From: Gammaproteobacteria bacterium
GTDB taxonomy: Bacteria; Pseudomonadota; Gammaproteobacteria; HK1
DNA: 64,000 bases
Assembly: GCA_021773795.1 (NCBI GenBank)
Contig: JAJFJT010000025.1
Coordinates: 41,134-105,133, forward strand
Reading direction: 5' to 3'
Positions 7,561 through 17,950 of this stretch are shown piece after piece. How positions within the stretch are numbered: the stretch's first letter is position 1; each line of letters begins with the position of its first letter. Under the pieces are notes generated by a model. The model was not told the DNA's origin, made no database searches, and was given only the letters and a program-made list of their open reading frames with translations. Both the position numbers and the translations under genes were made by a program.

Positions 7561-8121
7561 CTATCGGCTTAGGCACAACTTGACGCTAAGCTTTACATCC
7601 AGGCCAATCATTTCTCCGCTGGACCACTCGCCCTCTCCAATGCGGAAGTCGGTGCGTTTCAGGCTGGCCTTCCCTTGCATGTGCGCTACTCTCTCATTTT
7701 CGCGCCAGCTAAAGCTGAGCGTGACCGGGCGAGTTGTTCCCTTGAGGGTGAGCTGACCCTCGGCGAGGTAGCGGTTATTTCCCAAGGCCTGAATGTTGGT
7801 GGTTATAAAGTGGGCCCGGGGATAGTTAGCATGAAAGAACCACTCGGGTCGGGCCATGGCCTCGTCCCGATCCGGGCTTTGGGTATCGGCGCTGGTAACG
7901 TCTACTGTCACCTTGAAATGACTGTGCTCAAGATCCTTTCCATCAAACACGAGGTGCGCATCGAATTTTTTGAAGACCCCTTTAAATTCACTTTCCTGCC
8001 AGGTCGCGATAAAGCCGAGACGGCTGTGTGCCTGATTGATGGTCCATGGGGGGGCGGCCAGGAGCGCTGGCGCTAGGATAAATCCACAAACCAAAGTGAG
8101 GACAAGGCCTACATATTTCAT
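7561..8121 (-). CDS. YceI family periplasmic protein (second copy)
   Basis: The 186-residue product starts with a signal peptide (about residues 1-22, ending ALLAAPP). The YceI lipocalin-like barrel follows, with the family stretches AHSRLGFIATWQESEFKGVF and FHANYPRAHFITTNI and the C-terminal KRTDFRIGEGEW. YceI proteins are thought to bind long amphipathic molecules such as isoprenoid quinones. The start overlaps the cytochrome b561 gene upstream by 4 bases. Together with another YceI gene on the far side they form a yceI-cytochrome b561-yceI operon, an arrangement akin to yceJ-yceI of Escherichia coli. A role in periplasmic quinone handling is inferred from family and context. Confidence 0.9.
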   Translation of the reverse strand: MKYVGLVLTLVCGFILAPALLAAPPWTINQAHSRLGFIATWQESEFKGVFKKFDAHLVFDGKDLEHSHFKVTVDVTSADTQSPDRDEAMARPEWFFHANYPRAHFITTNIQALGNNRYLAEGQLTLKGTTRPVTLSFSWRENERVAHMQGKASLKRTDFRIGEGEWSSGEMIGLDVKLSVKLCLSR

Positions 8122-8681
8122 GGCGTCTTTTCCTCGCGGAGGCTTGGCAACATGCTCAACAAGACGCCGTCCTTAAGAATGATGTGGTGGCGCAGCGCGG
8201 CGGCTATATGCAGCACCAGCAGGCTGGCAAAAATCCAGAACAGGCTGAGGTGGATGGTTTGTGCCAGGCTCTGCAGCGCCTTGTCCGGGGCCACGATGGC
8301 GGGCAGGGTGAAGAGCCGGAATACCTTGAGGGGAAAATTGGCGGCAGCGTTGATTATCCAGCCGCTCAAGGGCATTGCCAACAGGAACCCATAAAGCAAT
8401 ACATGACTAGCCTCGGCGGCATAGCGCTCCCAGCGCGGCATATTTAACGGTAACGGTGGCCGTCCATGGGTCAGGCGCCAGAGGATACGTAGCAGTGCCA
8501 GCCCAAGGACGGTGATACCGAGGGATTTGTGCCAGAAAAACAACTTAAGCTTGGTGGGGGACAGGGGCCAGCTGGTGGCCATCCAACCAAGAATAAATAG
8601 CGCAAGGATCAGCACGACCATGAGCCAATGCAGGCTCTTGGCAACCCCATTCCAGGATTCGGTGTTGGCCGCGGGATACAC
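8118..8681 (-). CDS. Cytochrome b561 family membrane protein
   Basis: The 187-residue protein has four membrane helices and the histidines expected to bind two b-type hemes, in KSLHWLMVVL, FFWHKSLGI, EASHVLLYG and VLHIAAALRHH. Proteins of this family move electrons between the quinone pool and periplasmic partners. The gene sits between two yceI genes on the same strand. It begins 5 bases after the first yceI ends and overlaps the second by 4 bases, so the three are very probably one operon with a shared redox or quinone-related role. The exact electron partner is not known. Confidence 0.92.
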   Translation of the reverse strand: MYPAANTESWNGVAKSLHWLMVVLILALFILGWMATSWPLSPTKLKLFFWHKSLGITVLGLALLRILWRLTHGRPPLPLNMPRWERYAAEASHVLLYGFLLAMPLSGWIINAAANFPLKVFRLFTLPAIVAPDKALQSLAQTIHLSLFWIFASLLVLHIAAALRHHIILKDGVLLSMLPSLREEKTP

Positions 8682-8686
8682 GCGAT

Positions 8687-9268
8687 TTACTGGCGTGGGC
8701 CTTCCACTTCGATGCGCAGCTCAACTTCGTCACTTACCATCGGCACGGCGTATTTCATGCCGAAGTCCGAGCGTTTGAGGCGGGCGGTGGCAGAGAAACC
8801 CGCGTGTGGAGTCTGCTTCATGGGATGCAGGCCTACTTTATTGAGAGTGAGATCCAGCACCACCGGTCGGGTTATGCCCAGCAGGGTCAACTCGCCATAA
8901 ATCTTACCGGTCTTTGCACCCGTTTTTTCCACCCGGTTGCTGCGATAGCGCATCTCCGGGAACTTTTTGACGTCGAAGAAATCCTTGGCTCGCAGGTGTT
9001 TGTCCCAAGCATAGTCGTCCATATCGATGCTGGCGGTGCGTATGCCCACTTCTACCGATGAATTACCCCAGTTCGAAGGGTCGAATTCGAAGTTGCCCTC
9101 ATAGTCGTGAAACTCTCCCTGGGAGTTGGAGAAGCCGAGATGATTAACAAAAAAGAGAATCTGTGAGTGGGTTTTATCGAAGGCATAGCGATCTGCCGCC
9201 AAGGCGATGTGGCTAAAAAGCAGTGCGCCTAGCAGTGCCAGCAAGCTCGGATGAAAGTACTTTTGCAT
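8687..9268 (-). CDS. YceI family periplasmic protein (first copy)
   Basis: The chosen start is the ATG at 9268, preceded by a good Shine-Dalgarno sequence (AGGAG, read on the minus strand). It gives 193 residues with a clear signal peptide (MQKYFHPSLLALLGALLFS...ALAA, about 24 residues). The open frame extends further upstream, but that part has no signal peptide and looks non-coding. The mature part has typical YceI features: DKTHSQILFFVNHLGFS, the GELTLLGITRPVVLDLT stretch, and LKRSDFGMKY near the C-terminus. It is the first gene of the yceI-cytochrome b561-yceI operon. Lipid or quinone binding is known for the family, but the ligand here is unknown. Confidence 0.92.
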   Translation of the reverse strand: MQKYFHPSLLALLGALLFSHIALAADRYAFDKTHSQILFFVNHLGFSNSQGEFHDYEGNFEFDPSNWGNSSVEVGIRTASIDMDDYAWDKHLRAKDFFDVKKFPEMRYRSNRVEKTGAKTGKIYGELTLLGITRPVVLDLTLNKVGLHPMKQTPHAGFSATARLKRSDFGMKYAVPMVSDEVELRIEVEGPRQ

Positions 9269-9327
9269 AACGCTATCTCCTGGGAGTCTGTCGTCTGGAA
9301 CGGGAGTGAGATGGTGAGAAATGCAGG

Positions 9328-9891
9328 CTAGTCCGGTACTTTCAGCACGATGCCAGCGATCTGATGCTCCTTCAAGCGGGTCCGGGCAGCACCTACCGCA
9401 GCAAGACCCTGATAGGGTCCGAGACGTACCCGGTGCCACTTGGCGTGGCCGTCAATGGCTACGGTTTGAATGGTTGCCTCCAGTCCAACGAGTGCCAGTT
9501 GGGCCTTTAATCCATCGGCTTCGGTTTGCTTGCGGAAGGAACCCGCCTGAATCACATAGCGTCCCTTATCGGCATGCTTATCGGCTTTGACTCTGGGAAT
9601 AACCGCTTGTTCCTGTACTACCACCTCCATTTCCGGGAGCAGGGTATAGAACTCGAAGCGTGGACGTTTTGGTGCAGGAGCCTTTGCCTTGGCAGGCGGG
9701 GTCGTAACCGCCATCTTTTGCCGTGGGTTGCCCACACTGTGGACCGCTTGCTCCCAGAGTTCGACGCGGTAGGACGAGGCCACTGCCAGGACTATCCCCG
9801 TGCACAGGCCCATGGCAAACCAGAAGTCACGCCGGGGCGGCGCCTTCGGAGGCGCTGCCTTGGGGGAGCGATGTTTGTAGTCCCGTGGCAT
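9328..9891 (-). CDS. SPOR domain-containing membrane protein (FtsN-like)
   Basis: The 187-residue product has a short basic cytoplasmic tail, one membrane segment (about residues 24-42), a proline/alanine-rich linker and a C-terminal SPOR domain (about 112-187, starting GRYVIQAGSF). SPOR domains bind denuded glycan strands at the septum, and this layout is that of FtsN-like division proteins. It follows argS on the same strand with only 2 bases between stop and start. argS next to a SPOR/FtsN-like gene is common in gammaproteobacteria (there often priA-argS-ftsN). Whether it is the essential FtsN or another SPOR protein cannot be told; the FtsN N-terminal activation motif is not obvious. Confidence 0.85.
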   Translation of the reverse strand: MPRDYKHRSPKAAPPKAPPRRDFWFAMGLCTGIVLAVASSYRVELWEQAVHSVGNPRQKMAVTTPPAKAKAPAPKRPRFEFYTLLPEMEVVVQEQAVIPRVKADKHADKGRYVIQAGSFRKQTEADGLKAQLALVGLEATIQTVAIDGHAKWHRVRLGPYQGLAAVGAARTRLKEHQIAGIVLKVPD

Positions 9892-9893
9892 GG

Positions 9894-11654
9894 CTACATG
9901 GTATCCGGGGCCGACACGCCGAGCAGGGCGAGCCCGTTGCGCAGCACGATACGGGTGGCATTGATGAGTCCCAGCCGCGCATTCCGTAACGGTGCTTCTG
10001 CCACCAGGAAGATATGGGCGTTGTAGTAGGTATGGAAATCGTTGGCTAGTTCGCGCAGGTAATAGGCCAGCTGGTGGGGCTCGTAAGCAAGTGCTGCGGC
10101 CTCGACTATTTCGGGATAGCGACTGAGGCGACGTAGCAGCACGAGTTCGTGGTCTTCACCCAGCTCCCCGGTAACCTCCGTGCTATCCGCTGGACGCCAG
10201 CGGAAGCCTTTTTCCTCTGTCTGGCGCATAACGCTGGCGATGCGGGCGTGCGCATACTGAATATAATAGACTGGATTGTCATTGCTCTCCGCCTTGGCGA
10301 GATCAAGATCAAAGTCCAGATGCTGATCGCTTTTACGCATTACGTAGAAAAAACGGGCGGCGTCTCGACCGACCTCTTCCCGCAATTGCCGCAGGGTAAC
10401 GAAGTCTCCGCTACGGGTGGACATGGCCACTTTCTCGCCACCCCGATACAGGTTGGCAAATTGCACCAGCAGTACATCCAGGCGGGCGGGGTCCTCTTGT
10501 AGCGCTTGCAAGGCGGCTCGTACCCGCGGCACGTAACCGTGATGGTCGGCGCCCCAGACATTGATGACGCGGGTGAAACCCCGCTCAAACTTGTCCAGGT
10601 GGTAGGCGATATCCGAGGCAAAGTAGGTGGTCTGGCCATTTTCACGCACCACCACCCGATCCTTCTTGTCATCAAATTCTGTGGAGCGGAACCACAGGGC
10701 GCCCTCGCGCTCGTACAGATGGCCCGCCTCTCGCAGTCGTTCAATCACCGTGGTGACTGAGCCGCTGTCCATGAGTGAGCGTTCCGAGTACCAGTGTTCA
10801 AAGCCGATACCAAAATCCAGCAGGTCGCAGCGAATCTCCTCTACTAGAGCGGCCAGTACATGACCGTGGATCAGCCGGTAGCGGCGTTCCCCAAGCAGTG
10901 TTCTTGCACGTTCGATGACGCTGTCGATGTAGAGCTCTTTGTCACCGCCGTCGGCTTCATCTGGTGGCAGATTTTCAACCACCGTGTTTGCAGGCAGGCG
11001 AAACTCCTCGCCATGTTTGCTCCGCAGCTCATCGGCGATGGTCTGAATATAGGCCCCGCGATAGCCATTGGACGGGAAGGGCAGGGTCTCGCCACAGCCC
11101 TGCAGGTAGCGTAGCCAGACGCTGGCAGCGAGGATATCCATCTGCCGCCCGGCATCATTGACGTAGTACTCGCACTCCACTTTATGGCCGGTAGCGCGCA
11201 GCAGATTGGCCACCACGGCACCATAGGCGGCCCCCCGTCCATGCCCCACATGCAGGGGGCCGGTGGGGTTGGCGGAGACGAATTCCACCTGCAATCGTTG
11301 CTCGGCGCCTAGTTTGCTGCTGCCGTAGTGCTCATCGGCCTTCAGGATTTCACTCACCAGCATCTGGTAAGCGCTATCCCGAATAGTGAAGTTGATAAAA
11401 CCGGGGCCAGCGATTTCAGTTTTTTCTATCAGTGGCGAGTCAGGCAGGCGCTCGACCATCTGTTCCGCCAACTGGCGTGGGTTACAGCGCGCACTACGGG
11501 CCAGCGCCAGAGCGACCGGGGAGGCAAAATCGCCATGACTATCGTCACGTCCTCGTTCTACCGGGATATTTAGTTCAGCACCGGCTTCGAGGATGCCGTC
11601 GTTGCCAAGGGCTTTGAGGGCTTGTTGTAGCAGGGCGTGGATCTCAGCTTTCAA
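9894..11654 (-). CDS. argS: Arginyl-tRNA synthetase
   Basis: ArgS charges tRNA-Arg with arginine in the cytoplasm. The 586-residue class I synthetase has the HIGH-type motif HVGH at residues 135-138 inside FVSANPTGPLHVGHGRGA, and the degenerate KMSKS-type loop EKVAMSTRSGDFVTL typical of bacterial ArgS. The C-terminal DALR anticodon-binding domain ends ...RIVLRNGLALLGVSAPDTM. It is encoded between priA (upstream, beyond a repeat-filled gap) and the SPOR gene (2 bases downstream). Length and motifs are normal. Confidence 0.97.
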   Translation of the reverse strand: MKAEIHALLQQALKALGNDGILEAGAELNIPVERGRDDSHGDFASPVALALARSARCNPRQLAEQMVERLPDSPLIEKTEIAGPGFINFTIRDSAYQMLVSEILKADEHYGSSKLGAEQRLQVEFVSANPTGPLHVGHGRGAAYGAVVANLLRATGHKVECEYYVNDAGRQMDILAASVWLRYLQGCGETLPFPSNGYRGAYIQTIADELRSKHGEEFRLPANTVVENLPPDEADGGDKELYIDSVIERARTLLGERRYRLIHGHVLAALVEEIRCDLLDFGIGFEHWYSERSLMDSGSVTTVIERLREAGHLYEREGALWFRSTEFDDKKDRVVVRENGQTTYFASDIAYHLDKFERGFTRVINVWGADHHGYVPRVRAALQALQEDPARLDVLLVQFANLYRGGEKVAMSTRSGDFVTLRQLREEVGRDAARFFYVMRKSDQHLDFDLDLAKAESNDNPVYYIQYAHARIASVMRQTEEKGFRWRPADSTEVTGELGEDHELVLLRRLSRYPEIVEAAALAYEPHQLAYYLRELANDFHTYYNAHIFLVAEAPLRNARLGLINATRIVLRNGLALLGVSAPDTM

Positions 11655-11704
11655 TGTGGGTCATCTTCCGGGGAGCTTTTAACAGGCGCGCTATTGTACG
11701 TTGC

Positions 11705-11873
11705 CTACAGGGATTTTGGCCATGGATGGCCTTATGTCACGAAGCACAAGGATGTGCGAGAGCGACGGCTTGCCCAAAGCATGCTCCATGTCCCCACGGC
11801 ATTAGTGTGTCGCTGCACAAAGCCGCTCATGGGCATCCATGCCCCCGCGGCATAAGTACATCCCTGTACAAAA
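11705..11873. repeat. Composite repeat array between priA and argS
   Basis: The gap holds two ~37-base direct repeats starting CCATGTCCCCACGGCATTAG (11786-11822) and CCATGCCCCCGCGGCATAAG (11837-11873), offset by 51 bases and matching at roughly three of four positions by eye. The second contains GTACATCCCTGTAC (11856-11869), the exact reverse complement of the repeat core at 2953-2966. Further left is a palindrome GGCCATGGATGGCC (11717-11730) and the related unit CACAAGGATGTGC. The array ends directly at the stop codon of priA. No gene is visible in it. Confidence 0.6.
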
Positions 11874-14099
11874 CTAATCCACTTCCACCGGGTCGATATC
11901 CAGTGACCAGCGTACCCGGCGGGCGCTTTTATGGCGTTGCAGGGTATCGAGCCAGGGGTCGAGTCTCGTCTGCATGACTTCGCGGCTATCTGCTTGCATT
12001 AGCAGGCGGGCACGGTAACGGCCACGGCGTCGTTCCATCACCGCGGGCACCGGGCCGAGTAGCATCAGTCCCGGGGCAAGTATTTTTTCTGCCAGGCTAC
12101 GGGCGGCTTCGAGGAAGCCAAAGTTGGCCTTCTGGGTCGGTGCCTCGGCACGCAACAGGGCGAGCCAGCTATAGGGCGGCAGTGCGGCTTCCTGGCGCTC
12201 GCGCAGTGCAGCCTGGGCAAAGTTTTCATAGCCCTTTTCCACCAGGGCGTGCAGCAAACGATGGTCTGGGTGGTGGGTCTGGATGTAAACCTGTCCTGGG
12301 CGTTCGCCGCGCCCGGCACGGCCCGCGACCTGGACGATGAGCTGAGCCAGGCGCTCGCTAGCACGAAAATCGGTACCAAAGAGGCCGCCATCGGCATCCA
12401 AAATCCCCACCAGGGTTACCTTGGGGAAGTGGTGTCCCTTGGCCAGCATCTGGGTGCCCACGAGGATGTCGACCTCCCCCGCGTGGATTTGCTCCAGCGC
12501 CCCTTCCATTGCCCCCTTGCGGCGGGTGCTGTCACGATCAATACGCAGGATACGCGCCTTGGGGAGGCGCTCTTGCAGGCTGGTGCTGATGCGCTGGGTG
12601 CCTGCTCCCACGGGAATGAAGGCCGCGGCACCGCAGGCGGGACATTTGCTGGGAGGGGCTTGCTCGGTACCGCAGTGGTGGCAGCGCAGGCGCCCACTTT
12701 TTTGATGCAGCACCATGTGGGCGTCACAGCGTGGGCAGTCGCTGATGGCACCACAACTATGGCACAGATAGACCGGGGCATAGCCACGGCGGTTGACGAA
12801 TAGCAGCGCCTGTTCGCCTTTTTCCAGACAGCGCTCCATGGCGCTCAGCAGTGGCGGGGCTAAGGGGGCATGTGGGGGCTGTTTGCGGAGATCAATGATA
12901 GAGATTCCCGGTGGTCGGGCATTGCCTACCCGGGCCGGCAGATGCAGGCGTTCATAGCGCCCAGCTTCAACGTTGCGCAGGCTTTCCAGTGAGGGGGTGG
13001 CGGAGCCGAGCACGATGGGGGCCGCTGCATTGCGGGCGCGGATCACCGCCAGATCGCGCGCCGAATAACGTAGGCCGTCCTGCTGCTTGTAGGAGGGATC
13101 GTGTTCTTCATCGACAATAAACAGCCCGGGGCGGGCGAGTGGAACGAATATTGCGGAGCGGGTGCCGATAACTATAGCGGCCTCACCATCCCGAGCCGCC
13201 AGCCAGCCATCGAGACGCTCACGCTGACTCAGTCCCGAGTGCAGAACCGCAAATGGCGCCTGCAGACGGCGTTGGTAGCGGCTGATCATCTGCGGGCTGA
13301 GGCCAATTTCTGGCACCAGGATCAGGACTTGCTGGCCGGCGGCGATGGTGCGTTCGGCAAGCTCCAGATAAACCTCGGTTTTGCCACTGCCGGTAACGCC
13401 ATCCAATAAATAAGGCTGGAAACAACCGCGCCGTACATCCACGGTTTCAATGGCCAGTTGCTGGGCGGTGTTGGGCTGCCAGTCACGGGCAGGCTTTTTT
13501 GTGACTACCTGAGGGGCATCACAGCTTTCCACCCAGGCCTTTTCTTGTAGTGTTTTTAACACGCAGCGCCAATCTTTATGGATGCCGCGGAGCGCCACTT
13601 CATCGAGCCCATCGGAATGTGACTGCAGGGCCTGCAGAACCGCTTGCTGGCGTGGTGCACGCCCAAGCGTGGTGGCATCCACTGCCCTGCCCGTTGCGCT
13701 TGGCCGCCAATGTAGCGCTGCCTTGCTGCGGGTTGCCGCAGCGCCACGACGCAGCGCCACGGGTAGTGCGGTAAACAGGGTTTCACCGATGGGATGGTGA
13801 TAATAGCGGCTGGTCCAGAGCAGGAAGTCGAGGCTTGCCCTGGGCAACAGGGGTTCAGGGTCGAGGACTTGGAGGGCGGCTTTGAGGCGATCAGGTGCCA
13901 GCTCGCTATGATTTACCTTGGCCAGCAATATACCGATACGGGTGCTACGCCCAAAGGGGATGCGTAGGCGTACCCCCGGCTGGATGCTGGCGATGGGAAC
14001 ACCAACGGGTGGCCGATAGTCGAAGCTCGTTCGCAGCGGTGAGGGTACGGCGATGCGCAGTATGGTGGGGCGATCGTTCACCTGGGGGTGTGGTGCCAT
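11874..14099 (-). CDS. priA: Primosomal protein N' (replication restart helicase PriA)
   Basis: PriA recognises stalled or D-loop forks and reloads the replisome through PriB/DnaT/DnaB or equivalents. The 741-residue protein has the N-terminal DNA-binding region, Walker A GVTGSGKT (234-241), the DEEH box (330-333) followed by DPSYKQQDGLRYSARDLA, and a zinc-binding region with repeated C-x2-C motifs (CHSC, CPRC, CHHC, CPAC) at about residues 442-490. The helicase C-terminal region with GTQMLAKGHHFP and QVAGRAGRG is complete. It lies upstream of argS on the same strand. A MITE-like repeat lies just before its start. Confidence 0.97.
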   Translation of the reverse strand: MAPHPQVNDRPTILRIAVPSPLRTSFDYRPPVGVPIASIQPGVRLRIPFGRSTRIGILLAKVNHSELAPDRLKAALQVLDPEPLLPRASLDFLLWTSRYYHHPIGETLFTALPVALRRGAAATRSKAALHWRPSATGRAVDATTLGRAPRQQAVLQALQSHSDGLDEVALRGIHKDWRCVLKTLQEKAWVESCDAPQVVTKKPARDWQPNTAQQLAIETVDVRRGCFQPYLLDGVTGSGKTEVYLELAERTIAAGQQVLILVPEIGLSPQMISRYQRRLQAPFAVLHSGLSQRERLDGWLAARDGEAAIVIGTRSAIFVPLARPGLFIVDEEHDPSYKQQDGLRYSARDLAVIRARNAAAPIVLGSATPSLESLRNVEAGRYERLHLPARVGNARPPGISIIDLRKQPPHAPLAPPLLSAMERCLEKGEQALLFVNRRGYAPVYLCHSCGAISDCPRCDAHMVLHQKSGRLRCHHCGTEQAPPSKCPACGAAAFIPVGAGTQRISTSLQERLPKARILRIDRDSTRRKGAMEGALEQIHAGEVDILVGTQMLAKGHHFPKVTLVGILDADGGLFGTDFRASERLAQLIVQVAGRAGRGERPGQVYIQTHHPDHRLLHALVEKGYENFAQAALRERQEAALPPYSWLALLRAEAPTQKANFGFLEAARSLAEKILAPGLMLLGPVPAVMERRRGRYRARLLMQADSREVMQTRLDPWLDTLQRHKSARRVRWSLDIDPVEVD

Positions 14100-14112
14100 C
14101 CCTTCGGAGTCC

Positions 14113-14277
14113 TAAGGAAGCCCTGATCTATTCGTGGACTCGTATCTTGTGCCCAAACTATACATCTTTATCGTTGCTGCTCTTCGCAATAGCCAGCTAT
14201 TACGTGCGATCAGCGCCTCAAAGCTGAACATTTTGAATCGCAATCTACTTTGCCCAGAATAAATCAGAGCCTCCCTA
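14113..14277. repeat. MITE-like element, copy 1
   Basis: This 165-base element has 21-base imperfect terminal inverted repeats, TAAGGAAGCCCTGATCTATT at the left and AATAAATCAGAGCCTCCCTA at the right, both ending in TA. A second copy (53345-53508) is collinear over its whole length and agrees at roughly four of five positions by eye. There is no coding capacity. It fills the gap between mrcA and priA, and the stop codon of mrcA (TAG on the minus strand, 14275-14277) is formed by its right end. The mobilising transposase is not in the window. Confidence 0.75.
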
Positions 14278-16677
14278 AAACAGTCGTTCCGTGACCCTGG
14301 GTGGTGGTGCTTCACCACTGCCAGCGATTGGGGCGCTGCGGCCAGTGAGTTTGCGTGGTAGATATTTTGGCCGGAAGGTCTCGAATACCGCGCCAGGATG
14401 TCCGGCCGGGACGCGCAAGCCAGTGCCAGGATCAATGCGCACGGTGACCAGATCTTCCGGCTGCTCCATCGTTTCCTCCGGGACATCCTTCAGCGCCTGT
14501 TTCATAAAATCGATCCAGATCGGGAGTGCGGCCCGCCCACCGGTTTCCCGACGGCCTAAAGGCTCTAATTGATCAAAGCCTACCCAGGCGGTAGCCACCA
14601 GACGGTGGTTAAAGCCTGAGAACCACGCATCACGCTGGTCATTAGTGGTGCCGGTCTTGCCGGCGAGATCCTTGCGTCCCAGTACTCTGGCCCGGCGCCC
14701 GGTGCCACGTTGGATGACATCGTTGAGCATGGATTGTATAAGCCAGGCATTGGTCGGGCTAATCACGCGTCTGGCCACTATAAAGGGCACTTCATATTGA
14801 TCTACCGTAGGTGAACCGCTGGGTAGGGGCTCACCAGAGGCGGGAATTTTCTCGGTACAGATGGCACATACCCGGAGCGGATTGGTGCGATATACGAGTT
14901 GCTGATTTTGGCCGATGACGCGTTCGATGAACCAGGGTTTTATACGATAGCCGCCGTTGGCTAGTACACCGTAAGCGGTGGCCAGTTCCAGTGGGCTGAT
15001 GGCACCGCTGCCGAGAGCGAGGGACAGGTCGCGGGGCAGCGAGGTGATGTCGAAGCCAAAACGTTTGGCATGGCGTAGCGCAAAAGGGATGCCGATGGCA
15101 CGCAACAAGCGGATAGAGACCAGGTTGCGGGATTTAGTCAGCGCCCAGCGCAGCCGGGTGGGGCCAAAGAATTTCCCGCTGTAGTTTTCCGGGCGCCAGG
15201 CGGCTTCCAGGCCAGGGTCATCGAATACCACCGGAGCATCGTTGATCAGGCTGGCAGCGGTGTAGCCTTTTTCCAGCGCCGCTGAGTAGATAAAGGGTTT
15301 GAAATTAGAGCCTGGTTGACGCTTGGCCTGGGTTGCACGATTAAATTTGCTGCGATGGAAATTGTAGCCCCCGGCAATGGCGGCGATGGCTCCATCCTGT
15401 GGATTGATGGCGACCAGTGCCCCCTCAATTTTTGGTAGCTGGGCAAGCTCCCAGCCCTGATTACCCCGTCGCACCCGAATGCGATCGCCCAGTTTCAGGA
15501 TATCGGCAGTGGTTTTGGGAACAGGGCCACGGCGATTTTCATCTATATAGGGTCGTGCCCAGACCATACCTTCCCAGGTCAGGGTGGCTTCCCCGTGATC
15601 CTTTACCACGACGATGGCTTCTTGCTCCTCCAGTTGCCTGATGACCGCTGGGTAAAGTGCGCCAATCGTTGCGATGCCCGTCAGTGTGCGGCTCTCCGGC
15701 AATTGGTTTTGTGCCTCTGGTCCGCGATAGCCGTGGCGGCGATCGTAGGCGCTTAGACCCGCACGCAGAGCCAGTCGGGCGCTTTGCTGTAAGGCACTTT
15801 CCACCGTGGTGTAGACCTGATAGCCACCGGTGTAGGCCTCTGGCCCCAGTTGTTCCTCCATATAGGCGCGGACCATCTCGGCTAGATAGGCGGCATCGGT
15901 TTCCACCGTAGGGCCATGGTAACGGGCGCTAACGATAGCGGTATTTGCTTGCTCAAAGTCATCTCGGGAAATGAATCCCAGGGCGTGCATGCGCCCCAAC
16001 ACATAGCTTCGGCGCTGCACCGCACGTATCGGGTTGGCCAAGGGGTTAAAGCGTGATGGGGCCTTGGGCAGACCTGCGATCATCGCCATTTGAGCCAAGT
16101 TTAGGTGGGCAACCGGTTTGCCGTAATAGACTTGGGCTGCGGCACCAATGCCGTAAGCGCGATTGCCGAGAAATATTTTATTCAGATAGAGTTCCAGGAT
16201 TTGAGCCTTGCTGAGCTCCTGCTCGATTTTCAGGGCCAGCAGGATTTCGTTGAGCTTGCGCAGATAGGTTTTTTCCTTGCTAAGAAAGAAGTTTCGCGCC
16301 ACCTGCATGGTAATGGTGCTGCCCCCCGGGCCCTTGCGCCCGGTGCGCACGATATGGACGAGCGCACGCACGATCCCCTCCCAGTCCACCCCGGGGTGGT
16401 GATAGAAATTTGCATCCTCGGCGGCGAGAAAAGCCTTGGTCAAAATATCCGGCACTTCTACAAGTTGTAGTGGGGAGCGTCTTTTTTCGCCAAATTCAGC
16501 CAGTAACTTGCCATCGCGGGTATAAACTTTGAGGGGTACTTGAAGGCGTATATCTTTGAGCACTTCCGCAGAAGGGAGTTGTGGAACCAGGTAATAATAG
16601 ATCGCAGTAGCACCGGCCGCGGTTAGCAGTAGCGCCACGAGTAGTAACCGGGAGAGCAAGCGGCGTAGCCGGATCAT
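14275..16677 (-). CDS. mrcA: Penicillin-binding protein 1A (bifunctional transglycosylase/transpeptidase)
   Basis: This class A penicillin-binding protein polymerises glycan strands and cross-links peptides in the periplasm. With the start at 16677 (MIRLRRLLSRLL) it has 800 residues. It has one N-terminal membrane helix, then a GT51 domain with the catalytic glutamate in AEDANFYHHPG (about residue 87) and GGSTITMQVARN. The transpeptidase has Ser457 in the SxxK motif GSNFK, an SxN-type motif in KSRN and a KTG motif in AGKTGTTND. It is divergent from pilM, the usual gammaproteobacterial arrangement. The last codon is followed by a stop inside the MITE-like repeat, so the C-terminal end may have been changed by that insertion. 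The longer frame upstream (16743) adds residues before the membrane anchor and is less likely. Confidence 0.95.
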   Translation of the reverse strand: MIRLRRLLSRLLLVALLLTAAGATAIYYYLVPQLPSAEVLKDIRLQVPLKVYTRDGKLLAEFGEKRRSPLQLVEVPDILTKAFLAAEDANFYHHPGVDWEGIVRALVHIVRTGRKGPGGSTITMQVARNFFLSKEKTYLRKLNEILLALKIEQELSKAQILELYLNKIFLGNRAYGIGAAAQVYYGKPVAHLNLAQMAMIAGLPKAPSRFNPLANPIRAVQRRSYVLGRMHALGFISRDDFEQANTAIVSARYHGPTVETDAAYLAEMVRAYMEEQLGPEAYTGGYQVYTTVESALQQSARLALRAGLSAYDRRHGYRGPEAQNQLPESRTLTGIATIGALYPAVIRQLEEQEAIVVVKDHGEATLTWEGMVWARPYIDENRRGPVPKTTADILKLGDRIRVRRGNQGWELAQLPKIEGALVAINPQDGAIAAIAGGYNFHRSKFNRATQAKRQPGSNFKPFIYSAALEKGYTAASLINDAPVVFDDPGLEAAWRPENYSGKFFGPTRLRWALTKSRNLVSIRLLRAIGIPFALRHAKRFGFDITSLPRDLSLALGSGAISPLELATAYGVLANGGYRIKPWFIERVIGQNQQLVYRTNPLRVCAICTEKIPASGEPLPSGSPTVDQYEVPFIVARRVISPTNAWLIQSMLNDVIQRGTGRRARVLGRKDLAGKTGTTNDQRDAWFSGFNHRLVATAWVGFDQLEPLGRRETGGRAALPIWIDFMKQALKDVPEETMEQPEDLVTVRIDPGTGLRVPAGHPGAVFETFRPKYLPRKLTGRSAPIAGSGEAPPPRVTERLF

Positions 16678-16852
16678 GGCGTTTTGGGATGGCCTGTGAG
16701 GATGGTTTATGTGTTGGGGTGAGGCGGCTAACCGCAGGCACACCGGTAGCTGCTAAGTATAAGCGGATGGAAACGGCTATTGGATAGCTATTTGTACAAG
16801 CATAAGGGCTTGATCTATAGTTAGCTCTAGTATTTAATGTTTCAAAGCATAA

Positions 16853-17949
<1,097 letters not shown>

Positions 17950-17950
<1 letters not shown>

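Noticed and set aside
11637..11977. Open frames in the priA-argS gap
   Set aside because: They read through tandem repeat units and into the antisense of priA; no protein family is recognisable.
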